DNA of 64,000 bases from CAMCXT01 sp040403315 (GCA_040403315.1 JBBAKX010000002.1:62001-126000); one strand, 5' to 3'; positions 18,982 through 28,319 are shown, numbered from the stretch's first letter. Made by a program: numbers and translations. Notes: a model not told the origin generated them from the sequence alone.

Positions 18982-19010
18982 TCCCTTGGAACGTTTTGCA
19001 TTCCAAGGGA
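18982..19010 (-). promoter_or_regulatory. hairpin in the rpoB-rpoC intergenic RNA
   Basis: A perfect 10-bp inverted repeat (TCCCTTGGAA at 18982-18991 with TTCCAAGGGA at 19001-19010) encloses a 9-base loop between the rpoB stop and the rpoC start. No T-run follows on the minus strand, so it is not a standard terminator. It may be an RNA-processing or stabilising element, or a weak attenuator. Confidence 0.5.
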
Positions 19011-19020
19011 CCAAAAGAAA

Positions 19021-22000
19021 TCAGTCGAGTGTAATCTTCAAGCCTAGTCCGCGGAGCTCATGCAACAATACGTTGAATGATTCCGGAATTCCCGGTACTG
19101 GCATGTTATCACCTTTTACAATGGCTTCATAAGCCTTAGCGCGTCCGATCACATCATCCGATTTAACGGTGAGGATTTCTTGGAGAATGTTAGCAGCACC
19201 GAATGCTTCAAGTGCCCAAACCTCCATCTCTCCAAAACGCTGACCACCGAATTGTGCCTTACCACCCAATGGTTGCTGAGTAATAAGTGAGTATGGTCCG
19301 ATTGAACGAGCGTGCATTTTATCATCCACCATGTGGCCTAGTTTCAACATGTAGATAATACCTACAGTTGCCGGCTGATCGAATTTATCGCCTGTTCCAC
19401 CATCGCGGAGGAAAGTACGGCCATACTTCGGAATTCCAGCTTCTTCAGAGTAGCTATTGATCTGGTCGATACTCGCACCATCAAAAATTGGTGTAGCGAA
19501 AGTCATTCCAAGCTCTTTTCCAGCCCAACCTAAAACGGTCTCATAAATTTGACCAAGGTTCATACGGGAAGGTACACCAAGTGGATTCAATACGATATCT
19601 ACCGGGGTTCCATCTTCTAGGAATGGCATCTCTTCATCACGAACAATACGTGCTACAATACCTTTGTTACCGTGGCGACCAGCCATCTTATCCCCTACTT
19701 TAAGCTTACGCTTTTTAGCGATATAGACTTTAGCCAATTGCACGATACCAGCAGGTAGCTCATCTCCAACAGTTGCTGCAAATTTCTTACGCTTTGCAAT
19801 ACCATTGGTGTCGTTGTAACGAATCAAATAGTTGTTCAAAAGAACTTTAATCTGATTGTTTTTATCTTTATCTGTTGTCCACTTGCTAGGGTTAACCGAC
19901 GTATAATCGATTCCTTGAAGCATTTTGATGGTGAACTTAGCCGACTTAGGTACAACCTCTTCTTTGAAGTTATTGTAAATTCCTTGAGATGTTTTACCGT
20001 TAACCAAAGTAAACATCTTTTCTATCAAACGAACCTTCAATTCTCCGAGTTCCTTGTCACGTTCAGCGTCGATTTTAGCCAATGTTGGCTTTTCCTCAGT
20101 TTTCGCTTTACGGTCTTTTATAACACGAGAAAACAACTTCTTATCGATAACTACACCATTTAATGATGGTGGCGCCTTAAGAGATGCATCTTTAACATCA
20201 CCAGCTTTATCGCCGAAAATCGCACGTAGAAGTTTTTCTTCCGGTGATGGATCAGTTTCGCCTTTTGGAGTGATTTTACCAATAAGAATATCTCCTGGCT
20301 TAACATCAGCGCCAATACGGATCAAACCGTTTTCATCAAGATCTTTGGTTGCTTCTTCACTTACATTCGGAATATCAGAAGTAAGTTCTTCTAGGCCACG
20401 CTTTGTGTCACGCACTTCTAGAATAAACTCTTCGATATGCAAGCTAGTGAATACATCTTCTCGAACGATACGCTCAGAAAGCACGATTGCATCCTCGAAG
20501 TTGTAACCTTTCCATGGCATGAAAGCCACTTTAAGATTTCTTCCAAGCGCAAGTTCGCCACCTTGTGTCGCATATCCTTCACACAAAACTTGACCAGCGC
20601 TTACACGTTCACCTTTAGACACAATTGGCTTTAGGTTGATTGTAGTATTTTGGTTGGTTTTGCGGAATTTAGTGAGTTTGTAGGTTTTTACATCGTCATC
20701 GAAACTCACCAAACGATCATCATCGGTTCGGTTATAACGAATAACAATTTCATTCGCATCAACCCATTCAACAATACCATCACCTTCTGCATTGATCAAA
20801 ACACGAGAGTCACGAGCTACAGTTGCCTCAAGTCCAGTTCCAACAAATGGCGCTTCTGGACGAAGTAAAGGAACTGCCTGGCGCATCATGTTCGAACCCA
20901 TTAGGGCACGGTTAGCATCATCATGCTCAAGGAATGGAATGAGAGAAGCTGCAATTGATGCAATTTGATTTGGAGCAACGTCCATGAGTTTAATCTCTTT
21001 CGGATCAACCACTGGGAAGTCACCTGCAAAACGCGCCTTAACTCGGCTTTCTACGAAATTACCTTTTTCATCGATATTTGTCTTAGACTGAGCGATGATT
21101 GAGGTTTCTTCTTCCTCTGCAGATAGATAAATCATCGGTTTGTCAAGATCCACTTTACCTTCAGTTACAGTATGGTAAGGTGTTTCAATGAAACCAAGCT
21201 TATTAATTTTAGCAAAAACGCAAAGTGAAGAGATCAAACCGATGTTTGGCCCTTCAGGAGTTTCGATTGTACACAAACGACCATAGTGCGTGTAGTGAAC
21301 GTCACGAACCTCAAATCCAGCACGTTCACGGGATAGACCACCTGGCCCAAGTGCAGAAAGACGACGCTTGTGCGTCAACTCCGACAAAGGGTTGGTCTGA
21401 TCCATAAACTGGCTCAGCTGATTGGTTCCAAAGAACGAATTGATTACACTAGAAAGTGTTTTTGCGTTGATAAGATCCGTTGGAGTGAAAACCTCGTTAT
21501 CACGAACATTCATTCTCTCACGAATGGTACGAGCCATACGAGAAAGACCAACACCGAACTGACCATAAAGTTGTTCACCTACAGTTCTAACGCGGCGATT
21601 CGACAAGTGATCGATATCATCCACATCGGCCTTAGAGTTAATCAACTCGATCAAATAACGAATGATACATATAATGTCCTCTTTTGTAAGAACACGTGTA
21701 TCAGCAGCAGTGTTTAGATTGAGTTTTTTGTTGATTCTGTAACGACCAACATCACCTAAATCGTAACGTTTATCGGAGAAGAATAACTTGTCGATAATTC
21801 CACGAGCAGTTTCTTCATCAGGTGGTTCAGCGTTACGAAGTTGACGATAAATATGTTCAACAGCCTCTTTTTCAGAGTTTGAAGTGTCTTTTTGAAGCGT
21901 ATTATAAATGATGCTGTAATCAGCAGCGTTAATATCTTCCTTGTGGAGAATAATTGATTTAACGCCAGATTCAACGATAAGTTCAAGATGCTCTTTCTCG

Positions 22001-22833
22001 ATAACAATTTCGCGATCAATGATCACTTCATTGCGCTCGATAGAAACAACTTCACCAGTATCTTCATCAACAAAATCCTCGATCCAAGTTTTCAACACCC
22101 TTGCAGCTAGTTTACGACCGACTGCGTTTTTAATAGATGTTTTACTTACTTTAAATTCATCGGCAAGGCCGAAGATTTCGAGAATATCTTTATCACTTTC
22201 ATAACCAATTGCACGAAGCAACGTTGTTACTGGCAATTTCTTTTTACGGTCGATATATGCATACATTACATTATTAATGTCTGTAGCAAATTCAATCCAA
22301 GATCCTTTGAAAGGGATCACACGGGCCGAATAAAGTTTTGTGCCGTTTGCGTGGCGACTTTGACCAAAGAATACACCAGGAGATCGGTGAAGCTGAGAAA
22401 CCACGACTCTTTCAGCACCATTGATAACAAAGGTTCCTTTTGGAGTCATGTATGGGATTGTACCTAAGTACACATCCTGTACGATGGTTTCGAAATCTTC
22501 GTGCTCCGGGTCGGTGCAATAAAGTTTCAATTTTGCCTTTAGCGGCACGCTGTGTGTCAACCCACGATCAAGACACTCTTCAATTGAGTATCGTGGGGGA
22601 TCAATAAAGTAATCCAGGAATTCAAGCACGAAGTTGTTTCGTGCATCCGAAATCGGAAAGTTTTCAGCGAAAACCTTGAAAAGACCCTCGTTCTGACGGT
22701 TTTCAGGCGTTGTTTCCAACTGAAAGAAATCCTTGAACGATTGAACCTGAACATCCAAGAAATCTGGATACTCAACCGGCAGCTTGCTGGAAGCGAAGCT
22801 TAACCTCTGCAGGCGTTTTTTATTGTTTGTCAA
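19021..22833 (-). CDS. rpoB: DNA-directed RNA polymerase subunit beta
   Basis: RpoB is the second large catalytic subunit of RNA polymerase. The 1270-residue protein contains the rifampicin-binding region (FGTNQLSQFMDQTNPLSELTHKRRLSALGPGG), the ETPEGPNIGLI motif and the conserved GDKMAGRHGNKG near residue 1045. The C-terminus has the expected GGQRFGEMEVWALEA clamp segment. It follows rplL after about 100 bp, with a hairpin in between, and precedes rpoC. Confidence 0.99.
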   Translation of the reverse strand: MTNNKKRLQRLSFASSKLPVEYPDFLDVQVQSFKDFFQLETTPENRQNEGLFKVFAENFPISDARNNFVLEFLDYFIDPPRYSIEECLDRGLTHSVPLKAKLKLYCTDPEHEDFETIVQDVYLGTIPYMTPKGTFVINGAERVVVSQLHRSPGVFFGQSRHANGTKLYSARVIPFKGSWIEFATDINNVMYAYIDRKKKLPVTTLLRAIGYESDKDILEIFGLADEFKVSKTSIKNAVGRKLAARVLKTWIEDFVDEDTGEVVSIERNEVIIDREIVIEKEHLELIVESGVKSIILHKEDINAADYSIIYNTLQKDTSNSEKEAVEHIYRQLRNAEPPDEETARGIIDKLFFSDKRYDLGDVGRYRINKKLNLNTAADTRVLTKEDIICIIRYLIELINSKADVDDIDHLSNRRVRTVGEQLYGQFGVGLSRMARTIRERMNVRDNEVFTPTDLINAKTLSSVINSFFGTNQLSQFMDQTNPLSELTHKRRLSALGPGGLSRERAGFEVRDVHYTHYGRLCTIETPEGPNIGLISSLCVFAKINKLGFIETPYHTVTEGKVDLDKPMIYLSAEEEETSIIAQSKTNIDEKGNFVESRVKARFAGDFPVVDPKEIKLMDVAPNQIASIAASLIPFLEHDDANRALMGSNMMRQAVPLLRPEAPFVGTGLEATVARDSRVLINAEGDGIVEWVDANEIVIRYNRTDDDRLVSFDDDVKTYKLTKFRKTNQNTTINLKPIVSKGERVSAGQVLCEGYATQGGELALGRNLKVAFMPWKGYNFEDAIVLSERIVREDVFTSLHIEEFILEVRDTKRGLEELTSDIPNVSEEATKDLDENGLIRIGADVKPGDILIGKITPKGETDPSPEEKLLRAIFGDKAGDVKDASLKAPPSLNGVVIDKKLFSRVIKDRKAKTEEKPTLAKIDAERDKELGELKVRLIEKMFTLVNGKTSQGIYNNFKEEVVPKSAKFTIKMLQGIDYTSVNPSKWTTDKDKNNQIKVLLNNYLIRYNDTNGIAKRKKFAATVGDELPAGIVQLAKVYIAKKRKLKVGDKMAGRHGNKGIVARIVRDEEMPFLEDGTPVDIVLNPLGVPSRMNLGQIYETVLGWAGKELGMTFATPIFDGASIDQINSYSEEAGIPKYGRTFLRDGGTGDKFDQPATVGIIYMLKLGHMVDDKMHARSIGPYSLITQQPLGGKAQFGGQRFGEMEVWALEAFGAANILQEILTVKSDDVIGRAKAYEAIVKGDNMPVPGIPESFNVLLHELRGLGLKITLD

Positions 22834-22885
22834 GGGACTCGATTTAAAAAAATGAGAATGCGAAGGAATGGTAGTGTATAAACAA

Positions 22886-22916
22886 CTTAAGACCTCAATA
22901 AAATTGAAGTCTTAAG
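22886..22916 (-). promoter_or_regulatory. hairpin in the rplL-rpoB intergenic RNA
   Basis: An 8-bp stem (CTTAAGAC at 22886-22893 with GTCTTAAG at 22909-22916) can extend inward by four pairs past one mismatch. It lies between rplL and rpoB. In E. coli this interval carries an attenuator and an RNase III site that set the ratio of ribosomal protein to polymerase. A similar role here is an inference from position. Confidence 0.5.
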
Positions 22917-22937
22917 CTGTAATTTTAGAATGAAGTT

Positions 22938-23312
22938 TTATTTAACTTCAACTTCTGCACCGGCTTCAGTCAGTTGTGCTTTAAGCGCTTCTGCTTCGTC
23001 TTTAGCTACACCTTCTTTAAGTGGCTTAGGAGCGCCATCTACAAGATCCTTAGCTTCTTTCAGTCCGAGACCAGTGAGTTCTTTCACCAATTTCACAACT
23101 GCAAGTTTGTTTGCACCAGCTGCTTTAAGGATTACATCAAAAGATGTTTTTTCTTCAGCTACAGCTCCACCGCCAGCAGCGGGAGCAGCAACAGCTACTG
23201 CAGCTGCAGCAGGCTCGATACCGTATTCGTCCTTAAGGATCTGAGCAAGTTCGTTGACTTCTTTCACGGTCAGATTAACCAACTGTTCTGCGAAAGCTTT
23301 CAGGTCTGCCAT
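22938..23312 (-). CDS. rplL: 50S ribosomal protein L7/L12
   Basis: This 124-residue acidic stalk protein recruits translation factors to the ribosome. An N-terminal dimerisation domain (LKAFAEQLVNLTVKEVNELA) is followed by an alanine/glycine-rich hinge near residues 35-52. The conserved C-terminal domain includes KLAVVKLVKELTGLGLKEAK and VDGAPKPLKEG. It lies 57 bp after rplJ and, as usual, before rpoB. Confidence 0.98.
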   Translation of the reverse strand: MADLKAFAEQLVNLTVKEVNELAQILKDEYGIEPAAAAVAVAAPAAGGGAVAEEKTSFDVILKAAGANKLAVVKLVKELTGLGLKEAKDLVDGAPKPLKEGVAKDEAEALKAQLTEAGAEVEVK

Positions 23313-23369
23313 TTTATTTATGTTTTAGAGATTGTACAAAAAAAGGATTGAAAAAAAAAATTGTGAGAA

Positions 23370-23891
23370 TTAGGCGTTACGTTCAGAAAGTGTTTTAACA
23401 ATCCCTGCGATTTTTCCACCACCAGATTGGAGAGCAGAAATAACGTTTTTAGCAGGAGATTGAAGCAATCCGATAATTTCACCAATAACCTCATTTTTGG
23501 TTTTGATGGAGATGAGAGCATCCAATTGATCGTCACCAATGTAGAAAGATTCTTCCACATAAGCTCCTTTTAATGAAGGCTTCACATCATTTTTACGGAA
23601 CTCTTTGATCAGCTTAGCAGGTTCATTCACCGACTCAGTAAACATCACAGCTGTAGAACCCTTAAGGATATCATAAAGTGGTGAGTAATCTAAGTCAAGA
23701 CGATCGAATGCCTTTCTGAGCAATGTGTTCTTTACTACCTTCAATTCGATATTTCTTTTGAAGCAAAGACGGCGGAGATTGTTTGTTTTCTCAACTGTCA
23801 ATGAAGAAGTATCAGTTAGGTAGAAGTTCTTTGTTTCGTTAAATTTTACAACCAGTGCTTCAATCACCTGGTCTTTTTCTTCTTTGTTCAT
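23370..23891 (-). CDS. rplJ: 50S ribosomal protein L10
   Basis: L10 anchors L7/L12 dimers on the 50S stalk base. The 173-residue protein has the family N-terminus (NKEEKDQVIEALVVKFNE) and the RNA-binding core around LRRLCFKRNIELKVVKNTLLRKA, with a C-terminal helix for L12 binding. Only 29 bp separate it from rplA, so any L10 autoregulatory leader would have to lie in this short interval or inside rplA. Confidence 0.98.
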   Translation of the reverse strand: MNKEEKDQVIEALVVKFNETKNFYLTDTSSLTVEKTNNLRRLCFKRNIELKVVKNTLLRKAFDRLDLDYSPLYDILKGSTAVMFTESVNEPAKLIKEFRKNDVKPSLKGAYVEESFYIGDDQLDALISIKTKNEVIGEIIGLLQSPAKNVISALQSGGGKIAGIVKTLSERNA

Positions 23892-23920
23892 ATTCGTTCA
23901 AGAATAAAAGGTTAGTGAAA

Positions 23921-24616
23921 TCAGGCACCGATTGATTTAGGATCAACCGCAACTGAAGAACTCATAGTACTCGACAAGTAAATACTTCTCACATAAGCAC
24001 CTTTAGCAGACGAAGGCTTTAATTTCAGGATAGTCTGAAGAAGTTCTTTCGCATTGTCATAAAGTTTCTCTTGAGAGAAGGAAGCTTTGCCGATTGCAGC
24101 ATGCACGATACCTGTTTTATCCACTTTAAAGTCGATTTTACCAGCTTTAACTTCTGTTACAGCCTTTCCAACTTCAATAGTTACAGTACCTGTTTTAGGG
24201 TTTGGCATCAAGCCACGTGGTCCAAGAACACGTCCTAGAGCACCTACTTTAGCCATGATACTAGGCATTGTGATGATAACATCAACATCTGTCCAGCCCC
24301 CTTTGATTTTATCAATGTATTCATCAAGACCAACGAAATCAGCTCCGGCAGCTTTTGCTTCATCCTCCTTATCTGGAGTACAAAGTACAAGCACACGTAC
24401 AGTTTTACCAGTTCCATGTGGTAGTGATACAGTTCCGCGAACCATTTGGTTTGCTTTACGTGGATCTACTCCCAAACGAACGGCAACATCTACTGAAGCG
24501 TCAAAATTAGTCGTGGTGATTTCCTTTACTAGGCGAGTAGCATCAAGAAGCGGATAGGTTTTATCCTCTTCCACTTTATTGATAACAGCCTTACGTTTCT
24601 TTGTCAGTTGTGCCAT
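23921..24616 (-). CDS. rplA: 50S ribosomal protein L1
   Basis: L1 binds 23S rRNA at the mobile L1 stalk that helps eject deacylated tRNA. The 231-residue protein contains VRLGVDPRKANQMVRG, the VLGPRGLMPNPKTGT signature and KAGKIDFKVDKTGI. It follows rplK by 20 bp. L1 often represses its own rplK-rplA transcript, but I could not identify a clear L1-binding mimic here. Confidence 0.98.
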   Translation of the reverse strand: MAQLTKKRKAVINKVEEDKTYPLLDATRLVKEITTTNFDASVDVAVRLGVDPRKANQMVRGTVSLPHGTGKTVRVLVLCTPDKEDEAKAAGADFVGLDEYIDKIKGGWTDVDVIITMPSIMAKVGALGRVLGPRGLMPNPKTGTVTIEVGKAVTEVKAGKIDFKVDKTGIVHAAIGKASFSQEKLYDNAKELLQTILKLKPSSAKGAYVRSIYLSSTMSSSVAVDPKSIGA

Positions 24617-24636
24617 TTCTTCTCCGTTTTATAGAA

Positions 24637-25074
24637 TTAAAAAGGGCGCTGACCTTCAACGTTAATACCCATACTGCGCGCAGTTCCTGCAACCATGCTC
24701 ATTGCCGATTCAATTGTAAAACAATTTAAATCGGGCATTTTCGCCTCTGCAATACTACGAACAGTGTCCCAGTTCACGGTAGCTACCTTCTTACGGTTTG
24801 GCTCAGCAGAACCACTCTGTAATTTTGTAACTTCCTTAAGCTGAATAGCAACCGGAGGAGTTTTGATGATAAACTCGAAAGATTTATCAACATAAACCGT
24901 AATGATCACCGGCAATACTTTTCCAGCCTGATCCTGCGTACGGGCATTGAACTGCTTGCAGAAATCCATTATATTCACACCTTTCGCACCGAGAGCCGGT
25001 CCGATTGGTGGTGATGGATTTGCCGCTCCGCCTTTCACCTGTAGCTTTATGAGCGCACTTACTTCTTTTGCCAT
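24637..25074 (-). CDS. rplK: 50S ribosomal protein L11
   Basis: L11 forms the GTPase-associated centre with 23S rRNA and L10. The 145-residue protein shows the proline-rich N-terminal PPIGPALGAKGVNIMDFCKQFN motif in part (PSPPIGPALGAKG) and the RNA-binding C-terminal domain ending ARSMGINVEGQRPF. It lies 98 bp after nusG; this is the first sizeable gap after the secE-nusG pair, so it may hold a leader. Confidence 0.98.
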   Translation of the reverse strand: MAKEVSALIKLQVKGGAANPSPPIGPALGAKGVNIMDFCKQFNARTQDQAGKVLPVIITVYVDKSFEFIIKTPPVAIQLKEVTKLQSGSAEPNRKKVATVNWDTVRSIAEAKMPDLNCFTIESAMSMVAGTARSMGINVEGQRPF

Positions 25075-25172
25075 TTTTGTTGTTTATTGATTCGCGGAGT
25101 TTGTTTCAAACAAGGAGGGGAAGCATTATATCTGGAGAAGACAACCCTGTTCTAACAATTAACCCACTGTTT

Positions 25173-25724
25173 TTATTCCTTTTCAACTTGCATATAGTTA
25201 AGCTCTAATGGTGTTTTTCTACCAAAAATCTTAACCATAACAATCAGTTTCTTTTTCTCTTCGTTGATTTCTTCAATAGTTCCAGTGAAACTATTGAATG
25301 GACCATCGATTACCTTAACAGCTTCACCAACAATGAATGGTATGTTTAATTCAGCATCGCTTTCGCTAAGCTCATCAACTTTACCAAGGATTCGGTTTAC
25401 CTCTGTGGTACGAAGAGGAATTGGCTGACCTTTATCTCCTAAAAAACCAATTACACTTGGTATATTTTTTAGGATGTGAGGGATCTCACCAATCATGAAA
25501 GCTTCAATCATGATGTAACCAGGAAAATAATTCCTTTCCTTACTTATTTTCTTACCGTTACGAATCTGATAGACCTTTTCAGTTGGAATCAATACCTGTG
25601 AAATGTAGTCCTGAAGATTATTACGAATGATTTCAGAATCAATATATTCTTTAACCTTCTTCTCTTTTCCGCTTACAGCACGCAAAACATACCACTTCTT
25701 AGCATTGATAATTTCTTCCGTCAT
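25173..25724 (-). CDS. nusG: transcription termination/antitermination protein NusG
   Basis: NusG travels with RNA polymerase and modulates pausing and termination. The 183-residue protein has the NGN domain (KKWYVLRAVSGKEKKVKEYI, NYFPGYIMIEAFM) and a C-terminal KOW domain (VIDGPFNSFTGTIEEI). It starts 8 bp after secE, and the two genes are evidently co-transcribed. Confidence 0.97.
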   Translation of the reverse strand: MTEEIINAKKWYVLRAVSGKEKKVKEYIDSEIIRNNLQDYISQVLIPTEKVYQIRNGKKISKERNYFPGYIMIEAFMIGEIPHILKNIPSVIGFLGDKGQPIPLRTTEVNRILGKVDELSESDAELNIPFIVGEAVKVIDGPFNSFTGTIEEINEEKKKLIVMVKIFGRKTPLELNYMQVEKE

Positions 25725-25732
25725 GTTCAGAT

Positions 25733-25927
25733 TTATTTAAACAATCCGTAAAAAATTTCCATTACGTTGCTGAAGGAAAAATCCATAGCAAAAATTAGAA
25801 GAGCAATAATGACAGATGAAATCATTACGACTAAAGCCGATGACTGAAGTTCTGCCCAAGTAGGCCAGGTTACTTTGTGCACCAGCTCATTGTATGAATC
25901 CTCTATGTATGCTTTTAACTTTGACAT
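25733..25927 (-). CDS. secE: preprotein translocase subunit SecE
   Basis: This 64-residue protein is the short single-helix form of SecE found in most bacteria. An amphipathic region with YNELVHKVTWPTWAEL leads into one membrane helix (residues about 29-56). It stabilises SecY in the inner membrane translocon. It lies between tRNA-Trp and nusG on the same strand. Confidence 0.95.
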   Translation of the reverse strand: MSKLKAYIEDSYNELVHKVTWPTWAELQSSALVVMISSVIIALLIFAMDFSFSNVMEIFYGLFK

Positions 25928-25941
25928 TACCTAATTTTTAG

Positions 25942-26014
25942 CACGGGCGGCAGGTCTCGAACCTACAACCTACGGTTTTGGAGACCGCCACTCTACCAAT
26001 TGAGCTACGCCCGT
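25942..26014 (-). tRNA. tRNA-Trp (anticodon CCA)
   Basis: A full cloverleaf of 73 nt can be drawn on the minus strand. It has a 7-bp acceptor stem (ACGGGCG with CGCCCGT), a D-arm with GCTC/GAGT, an anticodon loop CTCCAAA and a T-arm with GGTTCGAGAC. The discriminator base is G. The 3' CCA is not encoded. It lies between tuf and secE. Confidence 0.95.
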
Positions 26015-26072
26015 GTTTGATTTTTAACTTCCTGCAAAAGCGGCTTGGTAAACCATACTATTTTACAGGATG

Positions 26073-26109
26073 AAAAGGTGCCCGACCAAATATGGCCGAA
26101 GCACCTTTT
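26073..26109 (-). terminator. terminator-like hairpin downstream of tuf
   Basis: A 9-bp stem (AAAAGGTGC at 26073-26081 with GCACCTTTT at 26101-26109) lies 22 bp after the tuf stop, with a U-tract formed by the descending arm on the minus strand. It may partly end the tuf transcript before tRNA-Trp and secE. Confidence 0.6.
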
Positions 26110-26130
26110 AAAAAAAGAACTTATCGAAAA

Positions 26131-27318
26131 TTATTCGATGATCTCGATCACCTGACCTGCACCAACAGTTCGACCTCCTTCGCGGATAGCGAAACGAAGA
26201 CCTTTGTCCATTGCTACTGGTACGATCAAACTAACATGGATAGTTACGTTGTCACCAGGTACAACCATTTCGCGACCTTCTGGAAGAGAAATCTCTCCTG
26301 TTACGTCAGTTGTGCGAAGGTAAAACTGTGGGCGATATTTATTGTGGAATGGAGTATGACGTCCACCTTCTTCTTTTTTCAAGATGTAAACCTCTGCCTT
26401 GAATTTGGTATGAGGAGTGATTGAACCTGGTTTTGCGATAACCATACCACGACGAATTGATTCTTTATCAATACCACGTAATAATAAACCTACGTTATCT
26501 CCAGCTTCTCCGCGGTCAAGGATTTTACGGAACATCTCAACTCCTGTAACAACAGATTTAAGTTTTTCAACCTGCATTCCAAGAATTTCAACTTCTTCAC
26601 CAGAATTGATAACACCCGTTTCGATACGACCTGTAGCAACAGTACCACGACCTGTGATCGAGAATACATCTTCAACTGGCATTAAGAAAGGCTTGTCAAC
26701 CTGACGTGGAGGAATTGGAATGAAAGAGTCAACTGCATCCATAAGTTCCATGATTTTTGGAACCCACTTGTCATCATTGTTCAAACCGCCAAGAGCTGAA
26801 CCTTGAATGATTGGAATATTCTCACCATCAAAATCATAGAAACTAAGTAGTTCACGAATTTCCATTTCCACAAGCTCAAGAAGCTCAGGATCGTCAACCA
26901 TGTCAACTTTATTCATGAATACAACAAGTTGTGGTACACCTACCTGACGAGCAAGAAGGATATGCTCACGTGTTTGTGGCATCGGACCATCAGTTGCAGC
27001 AACTACTAGAATTGCGCCATCCATTTGAGCAGCACCAGTAACCATGTTCTTTACATAATCCGCGTGACCTGGACAGTCAACGTGAGCATAGTGACGGTTA
27101 GCTGTTGAGTACTCAACGTGTGAAGTGTTGATTGTGATACCACGCTCTTTTTCTTCAGGTGCGTTGTCGATTGAATCGAATGAACGGGCTTCAGAAAGAC
27201 CAGCATTCGCCAACACAGTTGTGATAGCTGCAGTTAAGGTAGTTTTACCGTGGTCAACGTGACCAATGGTACCGATGTTTACGTGCGGTTTGGAACGGTC
27301 GAATTTTTCTTTAGCCAT
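26131..27318 (-). CDS. tuf: translation elongation factor Tu
   Basis: EF-Tu delivers aminoacyl-tRNA to the ribosome using GTP. The 395-residue protein has the P-loop GHVDHGKTTL (near residue 18), switch II DCPGHADYVKNM and the guanine-specificity motif NKVD. Domains 2 and 3 are complete, ending GRTVGAGQVIEIIE. It lies directly downstream of four tRNA genes and upstream of tRNA-Trp. It is the only tuf copy seen in this window. Confidence 0.99.
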   Translation of the reverse strand: MAKEKFDRSKPHVNIGTIGHVDHGKTTLTAAITTVLANAGLSEARSFDSIDNAPEEKERGITINTSHVEYSTANRHYAHVDCPGHADYVKNMVTGAAQMDGAILVVAATDGPMPQTREHILLARQVGVPQLVVFMNKVDMVDDPELLELVEMEIRELLSFYDFDGENIPIIQGSALGGLNNDDKWVPKIMELMDAVDSFIPIPPRQVDKPFLMPVEDVFSITGRGTVATGRIETGVINSGEEVEILGMQVEKLKSVVTGVEMFRKILDRGEAGDNVGLLLRGIDKESIRRGMVIAKPGSITPHTKFKAEVYILKKEEGGRHTPFHNKYRPQFYLRTTDVTGEISLPEGREMVVPGDNVTIHVSLIVPVAMDKGLRFAIREGGRTVGAGQVIEIIE

Positions 27319-27384
27319 GGCTAGATGTTGTTTTTGAGTTGATTGTGTGTTTTATTTTAGTTTTTGCTGATGCAGTTCAGGTAG

Positions 27385-27456
<72 letters not shown>

Positions 27457-27480
27457 TGGTTGGACTAACCAGTCCGGAAT

Positions 27481-27556
27481 TGGAGCGGAAGACCGGGCTC
27501 GAACCGGCCACCCTCAGCTTGGAAGGCTGATGCTCTACCAAATGAGCTACTTCCGC
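27481..27556 (-). tRNA. tRNA-Gly (anticodon TCC), CCA encoded
   Basis: A 76-nt tRNA has the acceptor stem GCGGAAG with CTTCCGC, an anticodon loop CTTCCAA in a TCAGC/GCTGA stem, and a T-loop GTTCGAGCC. The terminal CCA is encoded, unlike in the two tRNA-Thr genes and tRNA-Trp. Confidence 0.95.
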
Positions 27557-27600
27557 TTTCGATCCCTTACATTGGATGTAATAGATCAGTTGTTTGTTCG

Positions 27601-27686
27601 TGGTGGGGAGAGAAGGATTCGAACCTTCGAACTCCGAAGAGGACAGATTTACAGTCTGTTGCCGTTGGCCACTTGGCTATCTCCCC
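27601..27686 (-). tRNA. tRNA-Tyr (anticodon GTA), CCA encoded
   Basis: A long-variable-arm tRNA of 86 nt has the acceptor stem GGGGAGA with TCTCCCC, an anticodon loop CTGTAAA in an ACAGA/TCTGT stem, an extended variable arm, and an encoded CCA end. Confidence 0.95.
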
Positions 27687-27726
27687 AACCTCTTTGCAAC
27701 TTAATTAATAATACTACAAAGAACAG

Positions 27727-27799
27727 AGCCGAAGAAGGGACTCGAACCCCCGACCAGCTGATTACAAATCAGCTGCTCTACCAGCTGAGCTACTTCGGC
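27727..27799 (-). tRNA. tRNA-Thr (anticodon TGT)
   Basis: A 73-nt cloverleaf has the acceptor stem GCCGAAG with CTTCGGC, an anticodon loop TTTGTAA in a GCTGA/TCAGC stem, and a T-loop GTTCGAGTC. No CCA is encoded. It is the first tRNA of the four-gene run in the direction of transcription. Confidence 0.95.
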
Positions 27800-27954
27800 T
27801 TTTACCTTTTTCAAAAATAAGACTTACTGGCGCTTGTCATACCCCTCAAAAAAGGTGTGCAAATGTAGACAAGAAAACATTCACACCAAACATTTTTAAA
27901 CATTTCATGAAATTATTTTCAACAATCTTCAACAAATGTTTCTGAATCAGAAAG

Positions 27955-28254
27955 TTAAATCTGTTTAATTTTTTCTTTATGCTTAACCAATTGTGCCTTT
28001 AATGCCTCTGAACATTGGTCTGTAGCTTCTTCAAAGGTTTTACATTGGCGCTTTGCAAAAAGATCATTTCCGCTTACATGTAGCCTGATCTCTGCAATCT
28101 TATTTTCATTATTCGAAGCATTATCCAAACGCAAAGTAATATCAGCCTCAATGATACTATCAAAAAGACTCGACAACTTACCCAGTTTAGCGTCGATAAA
28201 ATCTAGCAACTTGCGGTCGGCTGTGAAATGGACCGATTGGATGTTAATTTTCAT
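27955..28254 (-). CDS. hpf: short-form ribosome hibernation promoting factor (HPF/YfiA family)
   Basis: This 99-residue protein matches the HPF/RaiA fold: MKINIQSVHFTADRKLLDFIDAKL, then ADITLRLD, EIRLHVSGNDLFAKR and a helical end AQLVKHKEKIKQI. At this length it lacks the C-terminal dimerisation domain of long HPF. Such proteins bind the 30S subunit and silence ribosomes in stationary phase. It lies just upstream of the tRNA-tuf cluster on the same strand, about 150 bp away. Confidence 0.9.
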   Translation of the reverse strand: MKINIQSVHFTADRKLLDFIDAKLGKLSSLFDSIIEADITLRLDNASNNENKIAEIRLHVSGNDLFAKRQCKTFEEATDQCSEALKAQLVKHKEKIKQI

Positions 28255-28319
28255 ACACCTTATTTTTAAAGTTTAACAGAACTGCTTTTGTTTGCAGCCT
28301 GACCAAGTACGCTAAAGTA

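Noticed and set aside
14653..22833. Many 60-150 codon plus-strand frames opposite rpoC and rpoB
   Set aside because: All are shadows of the two polymerase genes, which account for the sequence completely.
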